Notes under the pieces: model-generated | Told to the model about the DNA's origin: nothing | Database searches by the model: none | The model's input: only the letters and a program-made list of their open reading frames with translations | Made by a program: the position numbers and the translations under genes | Shown: positions 23,457 to 35,385 of the stretch, piece after piece | Numbering within the stretch: the stretch's first letter is position 1 | Layout: every line of letters begins with the position of its first letter | NCBI GenBank assembly: GCA_017449935.1 | Contig: JAFSYP010000048.1 | Coordinates: 1 to 64,000 of the forward strand | DNA: 64,000 nt | Source of the DNA: Clostridia bacterium | GTDB taxonomy: Bacteria > Bacillota > Clostridia > Oscillospirales > Acutalibacteraceae | Reading direction: 5' to 3'

Positions 23457-24392
23457 GTGAAAAAAATCATCTCCGTTTGTCTGGCGCTCGTTCTTCTTCT
23501 GGCCTGCGTTCCGCTGCAGGTCTCGGCGGAGGGCGCCCCCTCGTTTTCCGTCGGCACCGTGTTTGCAAATCCGGGCGATACCGTGCAGGTCCCCGTCAAC
23601 ATTGAAAACAACCCCGGTATCGTCGCCTGCAAGATCATGGTTTCTTATGACCAGAGCCTGCTGACGCTGACGGCCGCGGAGTTCACAAGCCTGTTCTCCG
23701 CCGGCAGCTTTACCACCAGCGGCTCCCTGTCGTATTTCCCCTTTGCGCTGATGTGGGATGACGGCACGGGCGAGAGCAATCATACTGAAAGCGGCGCGTT
23801 CGCCATGCTGACTTTTGCCGTCAGTGACGATGCGCCCCGCGGCGTGATCGAGATCTCTTTGAGTTATACCGCGTCCAACGTCTTCGATGTGGACATGCAG
23901 AACGTCTCGTTCCAGACGCAGAGCGGCGGCATCGAAATCGGCGGCTGGTCGATCGAAGAGGACAGCACGCTGTATACCTATGAGGGCGAAAGCGGCGTGA
24001 ACTACATCGCAGGCGTCGACATTCTGGACGACGACTTCATCTCGCCGCACATTGTAACGACCGGCGGATGGTCATTTGAAGTCGAAGAGAACTCCCAGCA
24101 CAAAGAATCCACCGGTGCAAAGCTCGTCATCTATGACTATCAGGACAACGTGGTGGAAGAATACTTCGTCGTCTTCTTCGGCGACGTCAACGGCGACGGA
24201 GACATCACCGGCATCGACGTTCAGGCATGTATCAAGGTACGTTCAAGAGATGACTTTGATGTGCCCGACGAATATGCACAGGCTTTTGCCGCCGACGTCG
24301 ACCATAACGATGAAGTCACCGGTATTGACTGCCAGTGCATCTTCAAAATGATTGCCAAAGGTCCTGAAATCTATCAGTTCATTAACGACTAA
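23457..24392 (+). CDS. Secreted cohesin-dockerin adaptor protein (mini-scaffoldin)
   Basis: A 311-residue exported protein. The signal peptide (1-24) ends VSAEG. Residues about 28-165 form a type I cohesin: FSVGTVFANPGDTVQVPVNI, then NNPGIVACKIMVSYD, then AFAMLTFAVSDDAPRGVIEI. A linker/X-like module follows (about 166-240). The dockerin has two calcium loops, DVNGDGDITGID (243-254) and DVDHNDEVTGID (280-291). It can therefore both bind a dockerin and dock on another cohesin, like the single-cohesin adaptors (ScaC) of Ruminococcus flavefaciens. The start codon is GTG after AAGGAGG, spacing 8. It has its own promoter and terminator. Confidence 0.88.
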   Translation: MKKIISVCLALVLLLACVPLQVSAEGAPSFSVGTVFANPGDTVQVPVNIENNPGIVACKIMVSYDQSLLTLTAAEFTSLFSAGSFTTSGSLSYFPFALMWDDGTGESNHTESGAFAMLTFAVSDDAPRGVIEISLSYTASNVFDVDMQNVSFQTQSGGIEIGGWSIEEDSTLYTYEGESGVNYIAGVDILDDDFISPHIVTTGGWSFEVEENSQHKESTGAKLVIYDYQDNVVEEYFVVFFGDVNGDGDITGIDVQACIKVRSRDDFDVPDEYAQAFAADVDHNDEVTGIDCQCIFKMIAKGPEIYQFIND

Positions 24393-24448
24393 GTGTCCGC
24401 GCACAGCGTCGAGCCCCCCCGGCAGTTGAAAAAACGAAAAACAAGGAT

Positions 24449-24488
24449 CAGAGCTTCTTCTCCGTTTTGGAAAAGAAGCTCTGTTTTT
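24449..24488 (+). terminator. Terminator between convergent genes
   Basis: CAGAGCTTCTT (24449-24459) pairs perfectly with AAGAAGCTCTG (24473-24483), then TTTTT. The upstream A-rich flank may also let it work for the minus-strand gene ending at 24498. Confidence 0.88.
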
Positions 24489-24497
24489 CTGCTTTGT

Positions 24498-25535
24498 TCA
24501 GTTGAGATATTCCGAATAATCCGTTTCCTTCAGCGCGTCATGCAGCACGCGGATCGTTTCGGACGCCGTCTGCGCCGTCAGCTCGCCGCTGCCCTGCGCC
24601 ATCTCCTGCGACATGCGGTCGTTGATCTCCGGCTTGAAATGGATGCTGTCTTTATACAGCGAAAGATCCGTCGTCCATTCCATGCGGTCAGCGAAGAAAA
24701 AGACCCGCGCATTCGTCTGCCGAAGCAGCACGTTCGCCACATATTCCATCGAATAGAACTTCGCGTCTATAACGCCGTCGTGTTCGGCGCTGTACCAATA
24801 CACAATGCTCTTCGGCGGAAAACAGAAGTAAAACTCCGTTTCCGGGTGTGCTTTGAGCAGCGCCAGCACATTGTGTTCCAGATTGTCCCGGACGTGCTGC
24901 TGATAGTACTGCACGTCCCGTTTTTCTGCCTGCGGAGAATCGCGAAGTCCGCGCAAGACCACGTCTTTTCCGAAGGCGTCGCTGTGTCCCCAAATGTCGC
25001 CGCGCAGCAGCGCAGGCGTAGATAATCCGCGCAGAGAATTGAACACATCCTTGAACGAGTAGTTATACAGCACGGAAAGGTTCAGCAGATAGTTGACGTC
25101 ATTCGGCAAAAAATCGTCGTACAGATACATCGGCAGTTCGTGCGACAGATCGCCGCTCTCGTTGAAATACAGCGTGTCGTCCATGACCCAGATGACCGTT
25201 TTCAGCGTATGCGTGCGAAACGCCACATCCAGGATCTCCCGATTGTTGCGCGACGTCCCGCCGGGATAGATCAGCTTGATCATTTTTTCTCCGAAAAACG
25301 TCTCGCATTTGTCCATATCCGTATTTTCCGCCAGCGACGTCCCGACCAGCACGCCGTCATATTCGCTGTTCTTCGCAAGGCCGGGATTGATATAGTCATA
25401 ATCAAACGCCACAAACGTCAGCGCCGGATGCAGCGGTCGGTACTGCATCAGCGGGTCGATCAGAAAATTGACCGCGCCTGCGCCGAGGATCAGACACAGC
25501 GCAGCGCACAGCACGGCGATCCACCATTTTTTCAT
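24498..25535 (-). CDS. AlgJ/DHHW-like partner of the MBOAT acyltransferase
   Basis: A 345-residue protein with one N-terminal membrane helix (about 5-25) and an external domain. DGVLVGTSLAENTDMDKC (about 60-77) recalls the SGNH-like G-[ST]-S block of AlgJ/AlgX/DltD-type proteins, and DSIHFKPEINDRM near the C-terminus matches the catalytic Asp-x-x-His block. It sits 12 bp after the MBOAT gene, the usual pairing for O-acetylating exported polysaccharides. The exact family is uncertain and the acceptor glycan is unknown. Confidence 0.7.
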   Translation of the reverse strand: MKKWWIAVLCAALCLILGAGAVNFLIDPLMQYRPLHPALTFVAFDYDYINPGLAKNSEYDGVLVGTSLAENTDMDKCETFFGEKMIKLIYPGGTSRNNREILDVAFRTHTLKTVIWVMDDTLYFNESGDLSHELPMYLYDDFLPNDVNYLLNLSVLYNYSFKDVFNSLRGLSTPALLRGDIWGHSDAFGKDVVLRGLRDSPQAEKRDVQYYQQHVRDNLEHNVLALLKAHPETEFYFCFPPKSIVYWYSAEHDGVIDAKFYSMEYVANVLLRQTNARVFFFADRMEWTTDLSLYKDSIHFKPEINDRMSQEMAQGSGELTAQTASETIRVLHDALKETDYSEYLN

Positions 25536-25547
25536 CTGTGTCCCTCC

Positions 25548-26996
25548 TCAGAAATTAAAATACAGGAACGTGCTGACGCCCGACAGCGACAAAACGCTGA
25601 CCGTCAGCAGCGCGATCACGACAACGGCGCTGCGCACAGTCGGACGGAAACGCTCGATGCGCTCGTTGGTGTTGCGGCACAGCAGCGCGAGCAGAACGGC
25701 AGCCGCCAGCAGAAGCACGATATAGACAAGCTCCGACTGCGGAATGCCGAAATTCATCAACAGGTTTTGCAGGATATTCTTTTCCAGCGATTTGCGCAGC
25801 GCTGCGCTCAGCGTCAAACCGCCTGCGCCAAGCCGCCGATACAGCGCAGCCGCGTCCGTCATCGTCGGCGCGCGGAATATGACCCACGTCAGATTCAGAA
25901 ACGCAAAGTTTGCCGTCCACCGCACCGCTTTCGGCAAATACCCCAGCGGCTTTTTGAACGCGCGGCAGAGGATATTGGCGACGCCGTGCAGTACGCCCCA
26001 CAGGATAAACGTATATCCAGCGCCGTGCCAGATGCCGCTGACCAAAAAGACGATAAAGATATTCAGATATGTCCGCGCCGTGCCCTTGCGGTTGCCGCCG
26101 AGCGGAATATATACATACTGCGTGAAAAAACGCGTGAGCGTGATATGCCAGCGTTTCCAGAATCCCACAATGTCATCCGCCTTGTAGGGCGAATTAAAAT
26201 TCATCGGCAGCTCGACATTGAACATCCTGCCGATGCCTGTCGCCATGTCGCAGTAGCCGGAAAAATCAAAATAGATCTGCATCGTATAGCACAGCATCGT
26301 CAGCCATGCCTCGACGCCGCTGAGTGAAGATACCGCGTCAAAGCCGGCGTTGACGACCATGCCGAGCGCATCCGCGACCAACACCTTTTTTGCAAGGCCG
26401 AACGCAAACGCCGTCACGCCGCGGCTGAAGCTGTCTGACTGAAAGCTCTTCTTGCTCACGTCCGCAAACTGCGGCACGATCTCGCTGTGCAGCACGATCG
26501 GCCCTGCCACAAGCTGCGGAAAAAACGACACAAACAGCGCATAGTCCAAAAAATTGTAGCGCGGAACGGTGCGTTTGTAGCAGTCGATTACATAGGAAAG
26601 CTGCTGGAACGTGAAGAAGCTGATACCCAGCGGCAGAACGATATGCCGCAGCGTAAAGTCTGCGCGGAAAACCAGGTTCAGGTTCTGCAAAAAGAAATCA
26701 AAATATTTGAAATACCCCAGCACGCCGAGATTCGCCAGCACGCCCAGCCAAACAACCAACCGACGAGCTGCCTTCGGCGCGTCGGAAATCAATATCCGTC
26801 CGAACAGATAATTGATCAGGACGCTTCCCAACAGAATAGGCAGATACGACCAGTTGAAATACGCATAAAATATCAGCGACGAGATCACCAGCGAGACCTT
26901 TGCGGCAGCATACAGCCGAAAATGATTCAAGCCGTACCAAACGAGCAGCGTCAGCGGCAGCAGCAAAAAAACAAATTCATAGGAATTGAACAGCAT
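25548..26996 (-). CDS. MBOAT O-acyltransferase (AlgI/DltB-like)
   Basis: Polytopic acyltransferase of 482 residues that moves acyl groups across the membrane for polysaccharide O-acetylation. Family motifs are present: VLPLGISFFTFQQLSYVIDC, FLDYALFVSFFPQLVAGPIV, YFDFSGYCDMATGIGRMF, LPMNFNSPYKADDIVGFWKRWHITLTRF (split across the loop) and the catalytic-His region SGIWHGAGYTFILWG. About eleven helices are predicted. It follows uvrA by 18 bp but is functionally unrelated. It is paired with the downstream AlgJ-like protein and may modify the polysaccharide made by the cluster at 35-44 kb. Confidence 0.9.
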   Translation of the reverse strand: MLFNSYEFVFLLLPLTLLVWYGLNHFRLYAAAKVSLVISSLIFYAYFNWSYLPILLGSVLINYLFGRILISDAPKAARRLVVWLGVLANLGVLGYFKYFDFFLQNLNLVFRADFTLRHIVLPLGISFFTFQQLSYVIDCYKRTVPRYNFLDYALFVSFFPQLVAGPIVLHSEIVPQFADVSKKSFQSDSFSRGVTAFAFGLAKKVLVADALGMVVNAGFDAVSSLSGVEAWLTMLCYTMQIYFDFSGYCDMATGIGRMFNVELPMNFNSPYKADDIVGFWKRWHITLTRFFTQYVYIPLGGNRKGTARTYLNIFIVFLVSGIWHGAGYTFILWGVLHGVANILCRAFKKPLGYLPKAVRWTANFAFLNLTWVIFRAPTMTDAAALYRRLGAGGLTLSAALRKSLEKNILQNLLMNFGIPQSELVYIVLLLAAAVLLALLCRNTNERIERFRPTVRSAVVVIALLTVSVLSLSGVSTFLYFNF

Positions 26997-27014
26997 GACG
27001 TGTGTTTCTCCTTC

Positions 27015-29830
<2,816 letters not shown>

Positions 29831-29834
<4 letters not shown>

Positions 29835-31786
29835 TTGCTGTTCCTCAGTTTTTCAATCTTGTCGCGCAGGTACGCGGCGTGTTCAAATTCGAGTATCTTC
29901 GCCGCGGCGCGCATCTCGGCCGTCAGCGCGGCGATCAGCTTCTCTTTCTCCGTGCGGCTCATGCGGCGGGTAACGTCCTTCTTGTCGCTGCGGCTGATCT
30001 CCAATATTTCGCGCACGTCCTTGCGGATCGTCTGCGGCGTGACGCCGTGCGCTTCGTTGTACGCCTGCTGCTTGGCGCGGCGGCGTTCCGTTTCGCGGAT
30101 GGCGTTTTCCATCGAGGGCGTGACCGTATCGGCGTACATGATGACCTTGCCGTCGGCGTTGCGCGCGGCGCGGCCGACCGTCTGGATCAGCGACGTTTCC
30201 GAGCGCAGAAATCCCTCCTTGTCCGCGTCAAGGATCGCTACGAGCGACACTTCCGGGATGTCCAGGCCTTCGCGCAGCAGATTGATGCCGACCAGCACGT
30301 CGAATTCGCCCAGCCGCAGATCGCGGATGATCTCCATGCGCTCGATCGTATCGACGTCGTAGTGCATGTAGCGCACCCGTATCCCGTAATCGTCGAGGTA
30401 CTCCGTGAGCGCCTCGGCCATTTTTTTCGTCAGCGTCGTCACAAGCACGCGTTCGCTGCGCTCGACGCGCAGATGGATCTCGGAAATAAGATCCTCGATC
30501 TGCCCGTCGGTTGGCTTGACCAGGATCTCGGGATCGAGCAGTCCCGTGGGACGGATGACCTGCTCGGCGATACACAGGCTCTTTTCCCGCTCGAAGGGGC
30601 CGGGCGTGGCGGAAACGAAGATCTTTTGTCCGGTCTTTTCGTAAAACTCCTCAAAGGTCAGCGGCCGGTTGTCGAACGCCGACGGCAGACGGAATCCGAA
30701 TTCCACCAAACTCTCCTTGCGCGAGCGGTCGCCGCCGTACATGGCGCGCACCTGCGGGAGCGTGACGTGCGATTCGTCCACAAACAGGATGAAATCGTCG
30801 GGGAAGTAATCCAGCAGCGTGAACGGCGGCGCGCCGGGCGCTCTGCCGGACATGATGCGCGAATAGTTTTCGATGCCCTTGCAGAACCCGGTTTCGCGCA
30901 GCATCTCGATGTCGTATTCGGTGCGCTGGCGGATGCGCTGCGCTTCCAGCAGCTTGCCCGCCTCGGTGAATTCCTGCACGCGCGCCTGCATTTCTTCGTA
31001 GATCTCCGTGATCGCCCGTTCCATTTTCTCGTTGGACACAACGTAGTGCGAGGCCGGATAAACCGCCACATGCGAAAGCGTATTTTTGACCTCGCCCGTC
31101 AGCGCGTTGATCTCGCTGATGCGGTCGATCTCGTCGCCGAAAAACTCGATGCGGAACGCGTTCTCGTTGGAGTAGACCGGGAACACCTCCACCGTGTCGC
31201 CGCGCACGCGGAATTTGTTGCGGGAAAAGCTGACGTCGTTACGCTCATACTGGATCTCGATGAGCTTGGCGATCAGCTCGTCACGCGGCTTTTCCATACC
31301 CGGCCTGAGCGAGATCACCATGCTGCGGTAGTCGATGGGATCGCCTAAGCTGTAAATACAGGAAACGCTGGCCACGATAATTACGTCACGCCGCTCGGAC
31401 AGCGCGGACGTGGCGGAGTGGCGCAGCTTGTCGATCTCGTCGTTGATGGCGGAATCCTTCTCAATATAGGTATCGGTCGTGGCGATATATGCCTCCGGCT
31501 GATAGTAGTCGTAATAAGAAACAAAATACTCCACTGCGTTTTCCGGAAAGAATTCGCGGAATTCGGAGCAAAGCTGTGCCGCCAATGTTTTATTGTGCGC
31601 CAGGACCAGCGTCGGCCGGTTGGCCCGGGCGATGATGTTCGCCATCGTGAAGGTTTTGCCGGAGCCGGTCACACCGAGCAGCGTCTGCTCCGGATAGCCT
31701 TTTTGCAGGCCGTCGGCCAGCTCGCGGATCGCCTGCGGCTGGTCGCCCATCGGCGCAAACGGCGCGTGCAGAACAAAATGATCCAT
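29831..31786 (-). CDS. uvrB: Excinuclease ABC subunit B
   Basis: Damage-verifying helicase-like subunit, 651 residues. Helicase Walker A is [10 protein letters not shown], the beta-hairpin is [21 protein letters not shown] (split here only in reading), and FVDESHV is the DEAD-like box. Motif VI is QTVGRAARN, and a C-terminal UVR domain binds UvrC ([21 protein letters not shown]). ATG31786 has GGAAGGAGAG upstream; the frame stays open 11 codons further. It is followed by uvrA with a 4-nt overlap. No LexA-type box was clear upstream. Confidence 0.98.
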
Positions 31787-31811
31787 AGATTGACTCTCCT
31801 TCCAAACGGGA

Positions 31812-32516
31812 TCAGACAAACAGCGGACGGAAACGCGGCTGCCGGACCATCGAAAAGCACTCGTTGTCCGCGACGATCATGTGATCGACCAGCCGTATCC
31901 CCACGCCGGACAGCAGCGACGCGATCTCCCGTGTCGTCTGCACGTCCGCGGCGGACGGCGCAGCTACGCCGCCGGGATGATTGTGTGCCAGCGCCGCGTA
32001 TACGGCTCCCGTGCGCAGCGCGGTCTCCATCACGACACGGTTTTCAACCCGCATCTGCGTCACGCTGCCCGCGGCCAGTTTTGTGCTGTGTATGTAATTG
32101 CCCGACGCGTTGAAGGACAGCAGATAAAAGCACTCGACCCGCTCGCCGATGAAGCGTGAACGGACAAACGCCTGCATCGCATCAAAATCGTCGAAGCGGA
32201 ATCGGTCGGTCGTTTTTGCGCGGGCATACCGCCGCGCAAGCTGCGGCAGCATCGAAAGAAAAACGGCTGTATACTGCCCCACGCCGCTGACCTGCATAAG
32301 CGACTGCACCGGCGCTTCCAGCACGCCCTGCAGCGAGCCGAACGTCTCGATCAGGCGGTGCGCAGTCAGGTTCGTATCGCCCTGCGGCACGGTATAGAAA
32401 AGGAGAAATTCCAGCACATTATGATCCGAAAATCCATCCAGTCCGCTTTGCAAAAACAGCTCGCGCACGCGTTCGCGGTGATGCTTGTGCGGATTCTTCG
32501 GCTTTTGTTCTGCCAT
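31812..32516 (-). CDS. radC: RadC-like JAB domain protein
   Basis: A 234-residue protein. The N-terminal UPF0758 helix-hairpin region ([31 protein letters not shown]) is followed by a JAB/MPN domain. The metal site HNHPGG...D is intact (H168, H170, D181), preceded by the family's [10 protein letters not shown] stretch. Despite the name, a role in DNA repair is not established. It lies between trkH and uvrB, 25 bp before uvrB. Confidence 0.9.
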   Translation of the reverse strand: MAEQKPKNPHKHHRERVRELFLQSGLDGFSDHNVLEFLLFYTVPQGDTNLTAHRLIETFGSLQGVLEAPVQSLMQVSGVGQYTAVFLSMLPQLARRYARAKTTDRFRFDDFDAMQAFVRSRFIGERVECFYLLSFNASGNYIHSTKLAAGSVTQMRVENRVVMETALRTGAVYAALAHNHPGGVAAPSAADVQTTREIASLLSGVGIRLVDHMIVADNECFSMVRQPRFRPLFV

Positions 32517-32534
32517 GTTCTGAACGTCACCCCT

Positions 32535-33986
32535 TCAGTTTTTCCATGTTGACGGAGAAAAAAGCATGAGGATCGGAAACAGTTCCAGTCTTCCCGCGAG
32601 CATATCCAGCGTCAGCAGGATCTTGGACGCGTCGCAGAACAGGGAATAGTTTCCGGTCGGTCCGACCATTTCCAGGCCGGGTCCGATGTTGTTGATACAG
32701 GCGGAGACCGCCGTGAAATTCGTTACCAGATCGAAGTTGTCCAGGACCGCCAGCATCAAAACCGACGCGGAAAACATGAAAAGATAGGCGATCAGGAAAG
32801 ACGCGGCGCCGCGGACGGTCTCCTCGTCCACGCGTTTGCCGTCGGTCCGGATCACGTGTACCGACCGCGGATGCAGCATCAGCCGCACCTCGCGCACGAA
32901 CGTCTTGACAAGCAGCATGATCCGTCCGACCTTCAGCCCGCCGCCTGTGGAGCCGGCGCACGCGCCGACAAACATCAGCAGCACCAGGATCGTCCTGGAC
33001 AGGACCGGCCATCGGTTGAAATCCGTCGTGGCAAAGCCGGACGTCGAGATCACGGTCATGACCTGGAAAAACGCATAGCGGAAGGAGCGCAGCACGCCGG
33101 AATACAGGTGCCGCGTGTCGAGCATGATCGCCGCCGTCGCGATCGCCACGATCGACAAAAACCAGCGCAGCTCGGAGTTTTTGACGACGGGGCGTACCTG
33201 CCGCAAAAACAGAAGATAATACAAATTGAAGTTGAGACTGAACAGCAGCATGAAAACGCTGACCACACCGTCCACATAGGCGCTGTGGTAGTGCGCGATG
33301 CTGTCGTTCCAGATGCTGAAGCCGCCCGTGCCGGCCGTTCCGAACGCATGGCACAGCGCGTCGAACAGCGGCATTCCGCTGAACAGCAGGAACAGCGTTT
33401 CAAGCAGCGTCAGCGCGATATAGATGCCGTACAGGATCCGCGCCGTCGATTTGACGCGCGAGACGAGCTTGCCCACCACAGGTCCCGGCACCTCTGCGCG
33501 CATGACGTGCATCAGACGCACCGAGCGTTCGTTTGACCTCGGCAGCACCGCCAGCGTGAACACCAGCACGCCCATGCCGCCGATCCAATGCGTGAAGCTG
33601 CGCCAGAACAGAATGGAATGCGGCAGCGCTTCCACGTTCGTCAGGATGCTTGCGCCGGTCGTCGTAAAGCCGGACGCCGTTTCAAACAGCGCGTCGCAGA
33701 AATACGGGATCGCCCCGGACAGCATAAACGGCAGCGCGCCGAATACGGACAGCAGCACCCACGAAAGCCCGACCACGGCAAAGCCTTCCTTGGCGTAGAT
33801 CTCGCGCTTCTGCGGCATTCTGTAGGTCAGCACGGAGCCGAGCGCGACCAGCACGACAACGGGGATCAGGAAAGCCGTCAGCGTGTCCTCGTGATAGACC
33901 CATGTGCAAAGCAGCGGCAGGATCATCAGCAGTCCTTCCACACGAAGCATCTGCCCGAGCAGATATAAAACCATTTTGTAATTCAT
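32535..33986 (-). CDS. trkH: TrkH/KtrB-type potassium transporter
   Basis: Potassium-translocating membrane subunit, 483 residues with four M1-P-M2 repeats. Selectivity-filter-like segments are ETASGFTTTGASIL, AFGTAGTGGFSIWND, ISTSGFATTDFNRW and INNIGPGLEMVGP, and MFVGACAGSTGGGLKVGRI is the family hallmark. The partner TrkA gene lies 23 bp upstream, making a two-gene K+ uptake unit that probably needs nucleotide binding by TrkA for gating. Confidence 0.93.
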   Translation of the reverse strand: MNYKMVLYLLGQMLRVEGLLMILPLLCTWVYHEDTLTAFLIPVVVLVALGSVLTYRMPQKREIYAKEGFAVVGLSWVLLSVFGALPFMLSGAIPYFCDALFETASGFTTTGASILTNVEALPHSILFWRSFTHWIGGMGVLVFTLAVLPRSNERSVRLMHVMRAEVPGPVVGKLVSRVKSTARILYGIYIALTLLETLFLLFSGMPLFDALCHAFGTAGTGGFSIWNDSIAHYHSAYVDGVVSVFMLLFSLNFNLYYLLFLRQVRPVVKNSELRWFLSIVAIATAAIMLDTRHLYSGVLRSFRYAFFQVMTVISTSGFATTDFNRWPVLSRTILVLLMFVGACAGSTGGGLKVGRIMLLVKTFVREVRLMLHPRSVHVIRTDGKRVDEETVRGAASFLIAYLFMFSASVLMLAVLDNFDLVTNFTAVSACINNIGPGLEMVGPTGNYSLFCDASKILLTLDMLAGRLELFPILMLFSPSTWKN

Positions 33987-34009
33987 AGATTACCCCTGCT
34001 CTTTTCGAC

Positions 34010-35368
34010 TCAATCAGCCAGGATATCGCGCAGATCCAGCAGCGCCTGATTGGTCGCGATCACGATCACGCTGTCGCGCAGCTCGATGGTGCTGTCGCCG
34101 TGCGGAAAGATCACCTTGTTGGAACGAATGATACACCCGATCAGTATGCCGGGCTTGAGCCGCAGCTTTTTGAGCGGTACGCCGAACGCGCCGAAATTCT
34201 CCGCGGCGTTGAACTCGATGGCTTCGACCATGTTGTCGGCGATCCTGTACATCGTGCGCACGTTGCTGCCCTCTGAGTTGGAACGCGCGCGCAGATACGA
34301 CAGGATATTGCCCATGGCGATATACCGGGGCGAAATAATGCTCTCCTGTCCGATCGCCGTCATCATTTTCACCAGCGACGGACGGTTGACTTTGGTGATC
34401 ACCTTCTCCACCCGACTGTTTGATGCAAACATGGAGATGATGATATTTTCTTCGTCGATGCCCGTGAGCGTCACGCAGGCGTCCATGTTGTCGAGCCCTT
34501 CCTCGATCAGCACGTCGCTGTCCGAACCGTCGGCATGAACGATCGACACCTTCGGCAGAAGATCCGCAAGCTCGCGGCAGCGCTCGGCGCTGATGTCGAT
34601 GATCTTGACGGAAATGCCGATCTCGCTCATACGCTTGCCGAGATAGTACGCGATCTTGCCGCCGCCGACGATCATTACGGATCTAACGCGTTTTTGCAGG
34701 ATGCCGAGGCTTTTGAAAAAGCCGGAAAGCTCGCTGTGCGAGGCGGCCAGCGTGACCCGATCGCCCGGCAGCAGCTGAAAGTCGCCGTCCGGGATCAGCG
34801 CGGTCTCTCCGCGGATCACCGCGCAGATCAGCACGTCAGTGTGAAACTTTGCGCTGACGTCCCGGACATAGTGCCCGCAAAGCGGATTGGTCTGCTTCAG
34901 CGCGATCTCCGCCAGATCGACGCGTCCCTTGGCGAATGTCTCCACCTTCATCGCGGAAGGGAGCTGGATGATGCGCGAGATCTCGAACGCGGCGTCGTAT
35001 TCCGGGTTGACCAGCATACCGACGCCCAGCTCGTGCCGCATAAAGCCGAACTGCCGCGAATATTCCGGATTGCGGACACGGGCGATCGTATGGCGCGCGC
35101 CGAGTTTTTTGGAGATCAGACACGCCAGGATGTTCAGCTCGTCCGCGTTGGTCACGGAAATAAAAACGTCGCATTTGTCCACGGACGCTTCCTTCAGGAT
35201 CTCGCAGTCCGCGCCGCTGCCGACGACGCCGAGCACGTCAAAACGGTTCACGGCTTCCTCGACCAGCTTCGTGCGCGTATCAATGACCGCAACGTCATGG
35301 TTTTCGTTGGAGATCTGCTCGGCCAGCGTCGTCCCCAGCTTGCCGAGCCCTACAATAATAATTCGCAT
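34010..35368 (-). CDS. trkA: Trk system regulatory subunit TrkA
   Basis: Cytoplasmic gating subunit of the K+ transporter, 452 residues from MRIIIVGLGKLGTTLAEQIS. There are two RCK-N Rossmann domains (GLGKLG at about 7-12 and VGGGKIAYYLGKRM at about 223), each followed by a RCK-C domain (KQTNPLCGHYV...; KKLRLKPGILIGCIIRSN). ATG35368 is chosen because the glycine motif then has its usual position and GGGAG lies upstream. The open frame begins seven codons earlier. It is followed by trkH. Confidence 0.93.
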   Translation of the reverse strand: MRIIIVGLGKLGTTLAEQISNENHDVAVIDTRTKLVEEAVNRFDVLGVVGSGADCEILKEASVDKCDVFISVTNADELNILACLISKKLGARHTIARVRNPEYSRQFGFMRHELGVGMLVNPEYDAAFEISRIIQLPSAMKVETFAKGRVDLAEIALKQTNPLCGHYVRDVSAKFHTDVLICAVIRGETALIPDGDFQLLPGDRVTLAASHSELSGFFKSLGILQKRVRSVMIVGGGKIAYYLGKRMSEIGISVKIIDISAERCRELADLLPKVSIVHADGSDSDVLIEEGLDNMDACVTLTGIDEENIIISMFASNSRVEKVITKVNRPSLVKMMTAIGQESIISPRYIAMGNILSYLRARSNSEGSNVRTMYRIADNMVEAIEFNAAENFGAFGVPLKKLRLKPGILIGCIIRSNKVIFPHGDSTIELRDSVIVIATNQALLDLRDILAD

Positions 35369-35385
35369 AACTGTGTGCTCCCGGA

